In this document: positions 48,647 through 58,473 of the stretch, in pieces
How the letters are laid out: each line of letters starts with the position of its first letter
Position numbering within the stretch: position 1 is the first letter of the stretch
DNA from: Prolixibacteraceae bacterium
GTDB taxonomy: Bacteria > Bacteroidota > Bacteroidia > Bacteroidales > Prolixibacteraceae
Reading direction: 5' to 3'
DNA length: 64,000 bases
Assembly: GCA_009773765.1 (NCBI GenBank)
Contig: WTWZ01000002.1
Location: 124,001 to 188,000, forward strand
Made by a program: the position numbers and the translations under genes
The notes under the pieces: model-generated
The model's database searches: none
Told to the model about the DNA's origin: nothing
The model's input: the letters and a program-made list of their open reading frames with translations, nothing else

Positions 48647-50246
48647 TACCCGCATTTTACTCTCTCTTGTATCAGGGGTATTGCTTAGTCTGGCATGGCT
48701 TGGCTTACCCGGGTGGACACTTTTTATTGCGTTTGTGCCGCTACTTTATCTCGACCATTTTTTTACCGAAAGAAAATCCGAATTCCGGGGCGTTTCGTTT
48801 TGGAGCCACTCTTTTCTTGCCTTTTTTATCTGGAATATCCTCACTACCTGGTGGATTGTGCATGCAACTGCCGCTGGCGCAGTAATGGCAATTGTAACAA
48901 ACTCGTTCCTAATGTCGTTAACCTTTTGGCTGGCGCACATTGCACGGCGCAATTACAAATCGGACCTGGGTTATATTGCAATAGTTGTTTTCTGGATTTC
49001 ATTTGAATATTTTCATTTTCACTGGGATATTGAGTGGCCGTGGCTGACCCTGGGAAACGGTTTTGCCAACAATGTAAAAATGGTGCAGTGGTATGAATAC
49101 ACAGGTTTTATAGGAGGTACGCTTTGGGTGCTTGTAATTAATATCCTGATTTTTAAACTGGTTTTAAACTGGCTGCAAAAACGAACTTTCAGAGAATCTG
49201 TTTATCTGCTTTCAGCAATTGTAATTTTACTTGTTGCTCCGGTTTCATTTTCACTTTATAAATATTATACGTATGTTGAAAAGGAAAACCCACGAAATAT
49301 CGTTGTTGTTCAGCCCAATATTGATCCCTATTCCGAAAGTTACGATGCACAGGCCGAGAATGAAAAACTACAGAAATTTTTAAACCTGGCCGCCACGAAA
49401 GCAGATAATGAAACCGATTTTATCATCGGGCCGGAAACATTGTTTGAAAATCCCTGGTTTTGGAACGAAGATCAATTGCACACCAACACGAAGTTGTTTC
49501 AGTTATCAGGTTTTTTACAAAATTATCCCAATGCCGAAATGGTTTTTGGGGTTTCGTCATATAAAACCTATCCCGATAAAAAAAGCGCCCCGCCTACTGC
49601 CCGGACCAGAAACGACATAACTTACGACATGTTCAATACTGCCATTTTTCTTGGAAATAACGGGGAAACTCAAATTTATCACAAATCAATTCTGGTGGTG
49701 GGGGTGGAGAAAATGCCATTTGCCAGATACCTTGGTTTTTTAGGCGATTTGGTAATTAATATTGGTGGGACATCAAACAGTTTGGGGCGGCAGGAAGAAC
49801 CAACCAATTTTATCACCAAGGACAAGGTTGAAGTAGCCCCGGTTATTTGTTACGAATCGGTTTTTGGCGAATTTGTTACGAAATATGTGCAAAAAGGCGC
49901 CCAAATGATTTTTATTATCACCAACGACGGATGGTGGAAAAATACGCCCGGCTATCACCAGCACCTCTCGTTTGCAAGGTTGCGCGCTATCGAAACCCGG
50001 CGGAGCATTGCACGTTCGGCCAATACCGGTATTTCGTGTTTTATAAATCAGCGCGGCGATGTTTTGCAGGCAACTGACTGGTGGGTTGAGGCTGCCATTA
50101 AAGGAACAATTAATGCCAATGATAAAATTACGTTTTATGTGAAGTTTGGCGATTATATTGCGCGTATTTCATTGCTTATAAGTGGGTTGCTCGTTTTGCA
50201 ACTGCTGTCGGTCTGGGCGGTGAGAAAAAAGGCCCAGGTTAAATAA
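48636..50246 (+). CDS. lnt: Apolipoprotein N-acyltransferase
   Basis: Multi-TM plus CN-hydrolase domain: IIGPETLFENPW, VICYESVFGE, ITNDGWW; start MKRNTRILL at 48636. Confidence 0.93.
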   Translation: MKRNTRILLSLVSGVLLSLAWLGLPGWTLFIAFVPLLYLDHFFTERKSEFRGVSFWSHSFLAFFIWNILTTWWIVHATAAGAVMAIVTNSFLMSLTFWLAHIARRNYKSDLGYIAIVVFWISFEYFHFHWDIEWPWLTLGNGFANNVKMVQWYEYTGFIGGTLWVLVINILIFKLVLNWLQKRTFRESVYLLSAIVILLVAPVSFSLYKYYTYVEKENPRNIVVVQPNIDPYSESYDAQAENEKLQKFLNLAATKADNETDFIIGPETLFENPWFWNEDQLHTNTKLFQLSGFLQNYPNAEMVFGVSSYKTYPDKKSAPPTARTRNDITYDMFNTAIFLGNNGETQIYHKSILVVGVEKMPFARYLGFLGDLVINIGGTSNSLGRQEEPTNFITKDKVEVAPVICYESVFGEFVTKYVQKGAQMIFIITNDGWWKNTPGYHQHLSFARLRAIETRRSIARSANTGISCFINQRGDVLQATDWWVEAAIKGTINANDKITFYVKFGDYIARISLLISGLLVLQLLSVWAVRKKAQVK

Positions 50247-50272
50247 TTCAACCAGCCTTCTGTTTTTTTAAC

Positions 50273-50280
50273 TATATTTG
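50273..50280 (+). promoter_or_regulatory. -7 box TATATTTG upstream of AbiEii module
   Basis: TAnnTTTG match. Confidence 0.45.
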
Positions 50281-50297
50281 TGTAGAAACGAACCGTT

Positions 50298-50567
50298 ATG
50301 AACAGCCCGGAAATAAAAACTTTTATCAGAAAAAACAGCAGCCTTTTCTGGTATATTCCCGAAGATAAAAAAGAAGAGATCAGCGAAGATATCTTGGTGG
50401 AGTTTATTCTGAATTACGGGACATTGGAAGATGTAAAAGAGTTGTTCAGTATAATGGGCATTAAAGAAGTTGCAAGTGTTTTTTATCAGGCACAAGGTCG
50501 AAAAAAACTGAATTACTATCCGGAGATATATAACTTTTTTAACTTGTTTTTTCAAAAATATGCATAG
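50298..50567 (+). CDS. DUF6922-like putative antitoxin partner
   Basis: Small ORF overlapping AbiEii start; FWYIPEDKKEEISEDILVEFILNYGTLEDVKELF. Confidence 0.65.
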   Translation: MNSPEIKTFIRKNSSLFWYIPEDKKEEISEDILVEFILNYGTLEDVKELFSIMGIKEVASVFYQAQGRKKLNYYPEIYNFFNLFFQKYA

Positions 50568-51171
50568 AGAAATTCTCAGTATCGAACAAATAAAACTATT
50601 GCCACTTGTCAAAAACTTTTACCGTGAGTTTTACATGGTAGGAGGCACCGCAATTGCGCTCCAAATAGGACATCGGCGCTCGATAGATTTCGATTTGTTT
50701 AAGAATAAACCCATCAGGCCAAAATCAATAATATCAAAAATATCAGATTCAGGATTAACCTATGCTGTTACACGGAGAGTGACTGAACAGCTAAATGTTA
50801 CGATTTCTGACGTTAAATTTACATTTTACGAATATCCATTCAGGATTGAAACTCCTCTAAATTTTGAATCTGTAATAAGAATACCTGAATTAATCGATTT
50901 GGCCGCCATGAAGGCTTATGCATTGGGGCGTCGTTCAAAATGGAAAGATTATGTTGATATTTATTTTTTATTGCGCGATCATTTCTCAGTTGAACAGATT
51001 TCATCACGGGCAAGTCAAATTTATGGGCAGTTGTTTTCTTCAAAACAGTTTCGGTCACAACTTAGCTATTATGCCGATATCAACTATTCAGAACCCGTTG
51101 AATATCTGGTTCCCGCTCCATCCGATGACGAAATCAAACAGTTTTTAATCGATAAGGCGATTGAAATATAA
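50560..51171 (+). CDS. AbiEii/AbiGii-type nucleotidyltransferase toxin
   Basis: FYMVGGTAIALQIGHRRSIDFDLF. Confidence 0.85.
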   Translation: MHREILSIEQIKLLPLVKNFYREFYMVGGTAIALQIGHRRSIDFDLFKNKPIRPKSIISKISDSGLTYAVTRRVTEQLNVTISDVKFTFYEYPFRIETPLNFESVIRIPELIDLAAMKAYALGRRSKWKDYVDIYFLLRDHFSVEQISSRASQIYGQLFSSKQFRSQLSYYADINYSEPVEYLVPAPSDDEIKQFLIDKAIEI

Positions 51172-51186
51172 ATTTGTTCTTTTCGC

Positions 51187-51194
51187 TATATTTG
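51187..51194 (+). promoter_or_regulatory. -7 box TATATTTG upstream of MazF-like module
   Basis: TAnnTTTG match 12 bp upstream of start. Confidence 0.45.
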
Positions 51195-51206
51195 TAAAAA
51201 AAGAAA

Positions 51207-51428
51207 ATGTTTGCAGTACGGGGAATATACGATGGGAAAAAGGTGAAAATTACCGACAGGATTTCCGAAAAGAAGAGATATAGGGTTGTTGTAACTTTTA
51301 TTGAAGAGTTGCCTTTGGAAGAAAATGAAATATGCGATTTTGCCTCGCAAACCGAAAGTTTCGATTTTTGGGAGAACAAAGCCGAGGATATTTATCAGGA
51401 CTATCTTACCAAAAAACCAAATAAATAA
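51207..51428 (+). CDS. Putative antitoxin (73 aa) of PemK/MazF module
   Basis: VRGIYDGKKVKITDRISEKKRYRVVVTFIEEL; abuts toxin gene. Confidence 0.7.
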   Translation: MFAVRGIYDGKKVKITDRISEKKRYRVVVTFIEELPLEENEICDFASQTESFDFWENKAEDIYQDYLTKKPNK

Positions 51429-51754
51429 TGAGAATTGGTGAAATTATTTTAATTCCATTTCCCTTTTCAGAATTGAATAAAACCAAGGTAAGGCCTGCGG
51501 TTGTTATAACCGAAACCAAAGACAAATACAAAGATTTGGTTGTTTCTGCAATCAGTTCAGTTGTACCAAAAAATTTATCAGAAAGAGAATTTGTTATTGA
51601 ATCAGGTAATATGAACAATCTTCGTGTAAATTCAATCGTTAAAACCGACCGTATTGTAACGGTAAAACGAAATGAAATGATTGCTGAATTGGGAAAACTC
51701 ACAGGCAAGGAACTTCAAACGTTTAAATCCATTTTAACCGAAATGATTCGTTAG
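51428..51754 (+). CDS. PemK/MazF-family toxin
   Basis: GEIILIPFPFSELNKTKVRPAVVI, VKTDRIVTVKRNEM. Confidence 0.88.
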   Translation: MRIGEIILIPFPFSELNKTKVRPAVVITETKDKYKDLVVSAISSVVPKNLSEREFVIESGNMNNLRVNSIVKTDRIVTVKRNEMIAELGKLTGKELQTFKSILTEMIR

Positions 51755-51921
51755 TCTGATTTCGCAGAAAATCTATATCGGGAACAATCCTTAATATTAT
51801 TGTTTGCTTTAATTATCTGTTAAATCCCCTTAACCTGACAATCCTCAATAATTTTCATCGAATCAGTTTGTTCTTTTGCGCCCGCTAAAATTAAAATTTA
51901 CCGGAAATCATTTATTTTGCG

Positions 51922-52800
51922 ATGTTTACAGAAATTATTCAAATGAAACCAAAATTGGCTACCGTTATTAAGGATTACTCAATTATCACTTTCGGGCTGC
52001 TTTTGTATGTTTTGGGGTGGCAATTATTTCTGATACCTGCCAAAATTACCGGGGGCGGTGTGAGTGGTTTTGCAGCCGTGGTTTACTTTGCCACAAAAAT
52101 CCCGATTAGCGCTACTTTTCTGGTTATTAATGCTATTTTGGTTTTGATTGCCATCAAAATTCTTGGGGCCAGTTTTGGGGTAAAAACTATTTACAGTATT
52201 GCCGCTTTATCAGTGTTCTTCGCGATCTTTCAGAACATTCTGGAAAAACCGCTGGTTGACGACACTTTTCTTTCGGCTGTTTTGGGTGGAATGGCAGGCG
52301 GAATTGGCCTTGGAATTGTTTTTTCGCGCGGGGGCAGCACCGGTGGCACCGATATTTTTGCCATGATCATCATGAAATACCGCAACATCAGCCCGGGAAA
52401 AATAATCATGCTCTGCGATGTTGTAATTATTGCTTCTTCCTACTTTGTTTTTCAGTCGCCCGAAAAACTGGTTTACGGTTATGTTTCTATGTGGGTGGTT
52501 TCCTATTCGCTCGATTCGTTCCTGAGCGGGGCCAACCGGAGCGCACAAATGTTTATTTTTTCAGCGAAATATGAAGAAATTGCCGACTTTATCACCCGTG
52601 ATGCTTATCGTGGGGTAACTGTTTTCGACGGGGTGGGCTGGTACTCCAAAGAAAATATCAAAATCGTAATTTCGATTGTCCGCAAAAAGGAAACCAGCGC
52701 CATTTTTCGCAAAATCAAGGAAATTGATCCCAACGCTTTTATCTCCATGGGGAGTGTGATGGGCGTTTACGGGCAGGGATTTGAAAAACTGAAGTTATAA
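51922..52800 (+). CDS. YitT family membrane protein
   Basis: DUF161/DUF2179: FLIPAKITGGGVSGFA, GGSTGGTDIFAMI. Confidence 0.9.
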   Translation: MFTEIIQMKPKLATVIKDYSIITFGLLLYVLGWQLFLIPAKITGGGVSGFAAVVYFATKIPISATFLVINAILVLIAIKILGASFGVKTIYSIAALSVFFAIFQNILEKPLVDDTFLSAVLGGMAGGIGLGIVFSRGGSTGGTDIFAMIIMKYRNISPGKIIMLCDVVIIASSYFVFQSPEKLVYGYVSMWVVSYSLDSFLSGANRSAQMFIFSAKYEEIADFITRDAYRGVTVFDGVGWYSKENIKIVISIVRKKETSAIFRKIKEIDPNAFISMGSVMGVYGQGFEKLKL

Positions 52801-52817
52801 GAAATTCTAATATTAAA

Positions 52818-54527
52818 TCAGGAATTCATCGCCAACACCAAATCATTCCCAACTTTAGTAACGGCAGCCAGTTTGTTTTTGGTAAGGCCCTTTATTGAAA
52901 CATCCCATTTTTTGTTGCTCAGCCCCGATTTTTCTTTTATTTCGGCCAGTAATACAGGTGATTTTTCTTTTAATAATCCCATCACCAGTTTTTCCTCTTC
53001 GGTAAGTTCGATGGGTTTCTTTTCTGGTTTCATCTGCGGGAAGAAAAGCACATCCTGAATCGATGGGCTATTGGTCATAAACATGGCCAGGCGGTCGATT
53101 CCCATTCCCATTCCCGACGTTGGCGGCATTCCGAATTCCAGCGCACGAAGAAAATCCTGGTCGATAAACATGGCTTCGTCATCACCTTTTTCCGAGAGTT
53201 TCATCTGGTCTTCAAAACGTTCGCGCTGGTCGATCGGGTCGTTTAATTCGGAGTAGGCATTTGCCAGTTCCTTACCGTTCACCATCAACTCGAAACGTTC
53301 TGTCAGTTCAGGGTTGTCGCGGTGTTTTTTGGTCAAAGGGCTCATTTCAACCGGGTAGTCGGTAATAAAAGTGGGTTGAATATAATGGTGTTCGCATTTC
53401 CAGCCAAAAATCCCGTCAATCAGCTTTCCTTTTCCCATGCTCGGTGTAGTTTCAATGCCGAGTATATCGCAAATTTCGAAAAGTTCCTTTTCTGTTTTTC
53501 CGGAAATATCGTAACCAGTGTGTTCTTTAATGGCATCTGTCATGGTCACACGCGGGTATGGGGTTTTAAAATCTATCGTGTTTTCGCCAACCTGTACTTT
53601 TGTTTGTCCGTGCAATGCCAACGCCACACGTTCGCAGATTTCCTCTGTGAAACCCATCATCCATTTGTAGTCTTTGTAAGCCACATAAATTTCCATAACC
53701 GTAAATTCAGGGTTGTGGGTGCGGTCCATTCCTTCGTTGCGAAAATCTTTCCCGAACTCGTAAACCCCTTCGAAACCGCCAACAATGAGGCGTTTCAAAT
53801 ACAATTCGTTGGCTATCCGCAGGTACAGCGAAATGTTAAGCGCATTATGATGGGTAATAAACGGACGTGCAGCAGCACCTCCCGGAATGGGCTGCAGAAT
53901 GGGTGTTTCAACCTCAAAATAGCCGTATTCATTGAACATCTGCCGCATGGTGTTTACGATTTTTGTACGTTTCATAAATACATCTTTCACCTGCGGGTTT
54001 ACAATCAAATCGACATAGCGCTGGCGGTAACGTTGCTCGGGATCGGTAAATGCGTCGTAGGTTTTGCCCTCTTTTTCCTTTACAATGGGGAGCGGTCGCA
54101 GCGATTTATTGAGAACAGTAAACTCTTTTACATGAATAGAAGTTTCTCCGGTTTGAGTGATGAAAACAAAGCCCTTGACGCCAATAATATCGCCAATATC
54201 GAGCAGTTTTTTAAATATATCGTTGTACAGGGTTTTATCTTCGCCGGGGCATATTTCGTCGCGGTTTACATAAATCTGAATTCGCCCGGTGTGATCCTGC
54301 AGTTCGGCAAACGAGGCTTTCCCCATAATCCTGAAACTCATTATCCGTCCGGCCAGAACCACATCCTGGTAATTATTTCTATTAGTGCTGAAATTTTCCT
54401 TTATTTCGGTTGAGGTGGCATTTATTTTATATTCTGCTGCCGGATATGGATCGATTCCCAGTTCCCGCATTTTCTGCAATGAATTTCTCCTGATTCCTTC
54501 CTGTTCGCTTAATTCCTGATTGCTCAT
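52818..54527 (-). CDS. lysS: Lysyl-tRNA synthetase
   Basis: [30 protein letters not shown]. Confidence 0.97.
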   Translation of the reverse strand: MSNQELSEQEGIRRNSLQKMRELGIDPYPAAEYKINATSTEIKENFSTNRNNYQDVVLAGRIMSFRIMGKASFAELQDHTGRIQIYVNRDEICPGEDKTLYNDIFKKLLDIGDIIGVKGFVFITQTGETSIHVKEFTVLNKSLRPLPIVKEKEGKTYDAFTDPEQRYRQRYVDLIVNPQVKDVFMKRTKIVNTMRQMFNEYGYFEVETPILQPIPGGAAARPFITHHNALNISLYLRIANELYLKRLIVGGFEGVYEFGKDFRNEGMDRTHNPEFTVMEIYVAYKDYKWMMGFTEEICERVALALHGQTKVQVGENTIDFKTPYPRVTMTDAIKEHTGYDISGKTEKELFEICDILGIETTPSMGKGKLIDGIFGWKCEHHYIQPTFITDYPVEMSPLTKKHRDNPELTERFELMVNGKELANAYSELNDPIDQRERFEDQMKLSEKGDDEAMFIDQDFLRALEFGMPPTSGMGMGIDRLAMFMTNSPSIQDVLFFPQMKPEKKPIELTEEEKLVMGLLKEKSPVLLAEIKEKSGLSNKKWDVSIKGLTKNKLAAVTKVGNDLVLAMNS

Positions 54528-54714
54528 GTTCTTTTTTCAAAAATTTTCGCAAAGATAATAAAAGTAGTGACATTGCTTTTTTGCGGGTAAGCGGTTCGTA
54601 ATCAGGAGTAAATATTATTTAATCCAAACAAATCGGAAAGGGTTCAATATAGCCTGTCATTTTATATCTTTACGGCTTGAAGAATTTATTATTCAGAATT
54701 AACTGTATTACATC

Positions 54715-54954
54715 ATGAACTGGAGATTGTATATTGAAACAAATGATAACGTTTTGTGCGGAAAACCGGTAATTAAAGGAACACGGTTATCGGTAGAGCA
54801 TATTATTAATTTGCTTGCATCCGGTTGGAGTGAAAATCAGATTTTAGAGAATTATCCGCGACTTTCAAAGGAAAGTTTACAGGCAGTTTTTTTGTACATC
54901 CAGGATATTATCCAGGATGGCCTGATTTATGAAAAACCACTAAAAACTGCTTAA
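54715..54954 (+). CDS. DUF433 antitoxin
   Basis: CGKPVIKGTRLSVEHIINLLASGWSENQILENYPRLS. Confidence 0.88.
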   Translation: MNWRLYIETNDNVLCGKPVIKGTRLSVEHIINLLASGWSENQILENYPRLSKESLQAVFLYIQDIIQDGLIYEKPLKTA

Positions 54955-55310
54955 TGAAACTTTTGGCCAATGAGAATTTCCCTTTGACCAGTGTCAAAAT
55001 CCTTGAAGAATTGGGGTATGATATTACTTACATCGGTACATATTTTTCAGGGATTTCAGATTCGGAAGTTATGCAAATTGCGATTGACGAAAAGAGAACA
55101 ATTTTGACTTTCGACAGAGATTATGGTGAACTGATCTTCAGAAAGGGGTTTAAACCTGAAAAGGGAGTGATTTACCTGCGATGGAATGATTTTAAACCTG
55201 ATGAACCTGGCAGTTATTTGCGTGATTTGTTTTTAAAAGGAGAATTTAATTTTGATGGAAAGTTGACAGTAATAAGTGAAAATACAATCAGGCAAAGAAG
55301 TTATTTTTAA
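54954..55310 (+). CDS. DUF5615 PIN-like toxin
   Basis: LLANENFPLTSVKILEELGYD...RTILTFDRDYGELIF. Confidence 0.88.
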   Translation: MKLLANENFPLTSVKILEELGYDITYIGTYFSGISDSEVMQIAIDEKRTILTFDRDYGELIFRKGFKPEKGVIYLRWNDFKPDEPGSYLRDLFLKGEFNFDGKLTVISENTIRQRSYF

Positions 55311-55327
55311 AAAAATAAAGCGTAGGC

Positions 55328-57052
55328 ATGGATAAAATCTGGAATTTAAAAAAGCAGGGCGATTTGAACGAGGTGAAACACCTTTCAGCAGCGCTGAATG
55401 TAAATATGGTTATTGCACGGTTGCTGGTTCAGAGGGGGATTAAGACCTTTAACGATGCCAAGGCTTTTTTCAGACCCAGGTTAAGCGATTTGCTCAATCC
55501 GTTTCTGATGAAAGACATGGATAAAGCTGTTGCCCGCGTTGAACAGGCCATTGCAAATAAAGAAAAGGTAATGGTTTACGGCGATTATGATGTGGATGGG
55601 ACCACTTCGGTTGCCATGATGTACTCGTTCCTGAAATCGCGGATCGAACACATTGAATATTACATTCCCGACAGGTACAGCGAGGGTTACGGAATTTCGC
55701 CACAAAGTATCAACTATGCAATCGGCAATGGTTTTACGCTGGTTATTGCACTCGACTGCGGGATTAAAGCTGTGGAAAAAATTGCCGACGCCAAAGAGCG
55801 AGGCCTCGATTTTATTATTTGCGACCATCATAATCCTGGAAGTGAAATTCCTCCCGCAGTGGCAGTTTTAGACCCAAAACAACCCGAATGTCCTTATCCA
55901 AACAAAGAGCTTTCGGGCTGCGGTGTGGGTTTTAAATTGTTGCAGGCCTACTGTCAGAAAAATAACCTCGAACAGGACGAGATTTATGACATGCTCGATT
56001 TACTGGTTGTCAGTATTGCTTCCGATATTGTTCCAATCATTGGCGAAAACAGGGTAATGGCTTACTATGGATTGAAAAAACTAAACACAAACCCGGGAAT
56101 CGGGTTGCAAACCATTATTAATCTGGCCGGTATCGGTGGAACTGAAATCACAATCAGCGATATTGTTTTTAAAATCGGGCCGCGGTTAAATGCTTCGGGA
56201 AGGATTGAACACGGGAAAAAGTCGGTTCAGATTCTGGTTTCTGATGACAACGAAAAATCGGATATAATTGGCGAGGAAATCGACTCATATAACGAAATCA
56301 GAAAAACCCTCGACCGCGATATTACCCAGGAAGCGCTGGATATGATTGAATCCAACGATGAACTGAAATTCATGAACAGCACTGTTTTGTACAACCGCGA
56401 CTGGCATAAGGGCGTGGTTGGAATAGTTGCCTCGCGGGTTACAGAGCAATATTATCGTCCATCGATTATTTTAACCGAATCGAACGGACTGGCAACCGGC
56501 TCGGCACGTTCGGTACGCGATTTTGATTTATACGAGGCTATTGGCAAATGCAGCGATTTGCTGGAATCGTATGGCGGACACATGTATGCCGCAGGCCTTA
56601 CGCTTAAAATCGAAAATATCCCGGTTTTCAGACAGCGGTTCGAAGAGATTGTCACAAGCCAGATTACCAATTTGCAACAAACACAAACCATTGAAATTGA
56701 TGCAAAAATTACGCTCAGCGAAATTAACCCCCGCTTTTACCGCATTTTAAAACAATTTGCGCCATTTGGCCCGCACAATATGTCGCCGGTTTTTGTTACC
56801 GAAGATGTTTATGATGCCGGTACAAGCCGGCTCGTGGGCAAGAACCAGGAACACCTGAAACTTGATTTGGTGGAACCCGATGTGAATTCAGGAATTTTTG
56901 CCGGTATTGCATTTAATCAAAAGCACGCTTTCGAATTAATTACATCAGGCTCACCTTTCGACATTTGTTATTCGATTGCTGAAAACGATTACAGGGGGAA
57001 AATCAATCTGCAACTATTTATTAAAGACATCAAAAAGAGGGATATTTTTTAG
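55328..57052 (+). CDS. recJ: Single-stranded-DNA-specific exonuclease RecJ
   Basis: VYGDYDVDGTTSVAMM, CDHHNPG, GPRLNASGRIEHG. Confidence 0.96.
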   Translation: MDKIWNLKKQGDLNEVKHLSAALNVNMVIARLLVQRGIKTFNDAKAFFRPRLSDLLNPFLMKDMDKAVARVEQAIANKEKVMVYGDYDVDGTTSVAMMYSFLKSRIEHIEYYIPDRYSEGYGISPQSINYAIGNGFTLVIALDCGIKAVEKIADAKERGLDFIICDHHNPGSEIPPAVAVLDPKQPECPYPNKELSGCGVGFKLLQAYCQKNNLEQDEIYDMLDLLVVSIASDIVPIIGENRVMAYYGLKKLNTNPGIGLQTIINLAGIGGTEITISDIVFKIGPRLNASGRIEHGKKSVQILVSDDNEKSDIIGEEIDSYNEIRKTLDRDITQEALDMIESNDELKFMNSTVLYNRDWHKGVVGIVASRVTEQYYRPSIILTESNGLATGSARSVRDFDLYEAIGKCSDLLESYGGHMYAAGLTLKIENIPVFRQRFEEIVTSQITNLQQTQTIEIDAKITLSEINPRFYRILKQFAPFGPHNMSPVFVTEDVYDAGTSRLVGKNQEHLKLDLVEPDVNSGIFAGIAFNQKHAFELITSGSPFDICYSIAENDYRGKINLQLFIKDIKKRDIF

Positions 57053-57264
57053 GAATTATGACTTTTAACGCTAACAGGTCTGCGACGCTGTCAGGATAAG
57101 AGTCCACCCTTCCAGAGACTAGAGACTTGTCAGCGTGCGAAGCTCCTGACAACGTCATAAGGGGAATAAGAATCAAGTTTTACATCAACAAAAATCAAAT
57201 TTCTGAAAAATTTCCGGAAATCAATTGTTGAATATTATCAATTGTAAGTTGTCGTTGCGGATTT

Positions 57265-57352
57265 AGATGAGCTTCAGTGTCAGGTAGGACATGACGGTCA
57301 AGAAAGGAGCGGAAACAAGGTACCGCGCGAACTCCGCAATTTGTTAGGTATA
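57265..57352. repeat. attC-like inverted-repeat region (TTGCGGA...TCCGCAA then GTTAGGT)
   Basis: 7-bp arms plus GTTRRRY core next to lone ORF. Confidence 0.4.
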
Positions 57353-57793
57353 GTTTTTTATCATTTTTTTAATCGCTGATTTTAATCCCCAATGGGCAAT
57401 TATCCTTGTTAAAAGGTTTCCTCCAAAAATAACAATAAAGAATACCCAGATTATATCAACATCTCCTTTGTCAAACGTTGAATATCTCGACTCTGCTAAT
57501 AATATAAATAGTAAAAACGGTATGGCAATTAAAAATACCATCCAGTTTCCATTTATAATAATCAGTTCCTCATTCTTGTCTTTTATTTTAATGACCCCAC
57601 TAACTAAAAAAGAACGAGCATTAAAAGAATGCCAACCATCTGCTTTATGAAATACAATTTTATCTTCTTTCCTAATTAATATAGCGAATTCTTTTTCTTC
57701 TAACCATTTTTGTATTACATCCAAAATGTCAGTGGATGTCAAGTCCTTAAGTTCTTCTTTTCTAAATCTTGTTTTAAATTGTATTGGTAACAT
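57344..57793 (-). CDS. Hypothetical membrane protein in putative cassette
   Basis: Two hydrophobic segments; flanked by GTTAGGTATA/TATACCTAAC. Confidence 0.6.
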   Translation of the reverse strand: MLPIQFKTRFRKEELKDLTSTDILDVIQKWLEEKEFAILIRKEDKIVFHKADGWHSFNARSFLVSGVIKIKDKNEELIIINGNWMVFLIAIPFLLFILLAESRYSTFDKGDVDIIWVFFIVIFGGNLLTRIIAHWGLKSAIKKMIKNYT

Positions 57794-57831
57794 TTGTCTT
57801 TTTCAAAATTATACCTAACGATCGGCTAAAA

Positions 57832-58473
57832 TCAGATTTTCAAAATATTTTTTGTAACGAGTTGTTTCAAATCATCAATTACCATTCCTCCTGTTTTCCG
57901 CAGTCTTTCAACAGATTGATGACCATCGGCAATTAAAATACATCTGATTCCAAGTTCTGTTGCAACTTCAAAATCGTGAATTGTATCTCCAATCATCCAT
58001 GTTTTTTCCGTATCAATCTTAAAATCACGAATAAGCTGACTTCCCTGATCTACTTTTGAAACTGCATAATGATCTTTCAGCCCTGCAACTCCTTCAAAAA
58101 AATGCGGAATTCCTTTCAATTCCAATGTTTCTTCAAGCATTTCGTGTTCCATTGCCGAAAGCACAAATTGCCGTATTCCTTTTTCGCGGAAATGGGCAAG
58201 CACTTCAACCGCATTTTTTTGAAGCGAACAGCTATCAAATCCGGCAAAATATAAATCAATATATTGGTGGGCCGGAACCGAAAAATCCTCCGCTTCGAAA
58301 TCGAACCCAAGTGTTTTATAATATTCTTTAACAGGAAATGAAAAAACCTCTTTGTATTTTTCTGTATCTATTTGAGTAAGATTCCTGTTTTTCAGTAGCG
58401 AATTAATGGAACTGATGCAAAGTGCAACATCGTTTAACAACGTACCATTCCAGTCCCAGATTATGGAGTTCAT
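57832..58473 (-). CDS. HAD-superfamily hydrolase (phosphoglycolate phosphatase-like)
   Basis: IIWDWNGTLLNDV, WMIGDTIHDFEVATELG. Confidence 0.9.
   Translation of the reverse strand: MNSIIWDWNGTLLNDVALCISSINSLLKNRNLTQIDTEKYKEVFSFPVKEYYKTLGFDFEAEDFSVPAHQYIDLYFAGFDSCSLQKNAVEVLAHFREKGIRQFVLSAMEHEMLEETLELKGIPHFFEGVAGLKDHYAVSKVDQGSQLIRDFKIDTEKTWMIGDTIHDFEVATELGIRCILIADGHQSVERLRKTGGMVIDDLKQLVTKNILKI

Noticed and set aside
53322-54413. 363-aa + strand ORF
   Set aside because: Lies entirely antisense to lysS, low-complexity Phe/His-rich shadow ORF with no domain.
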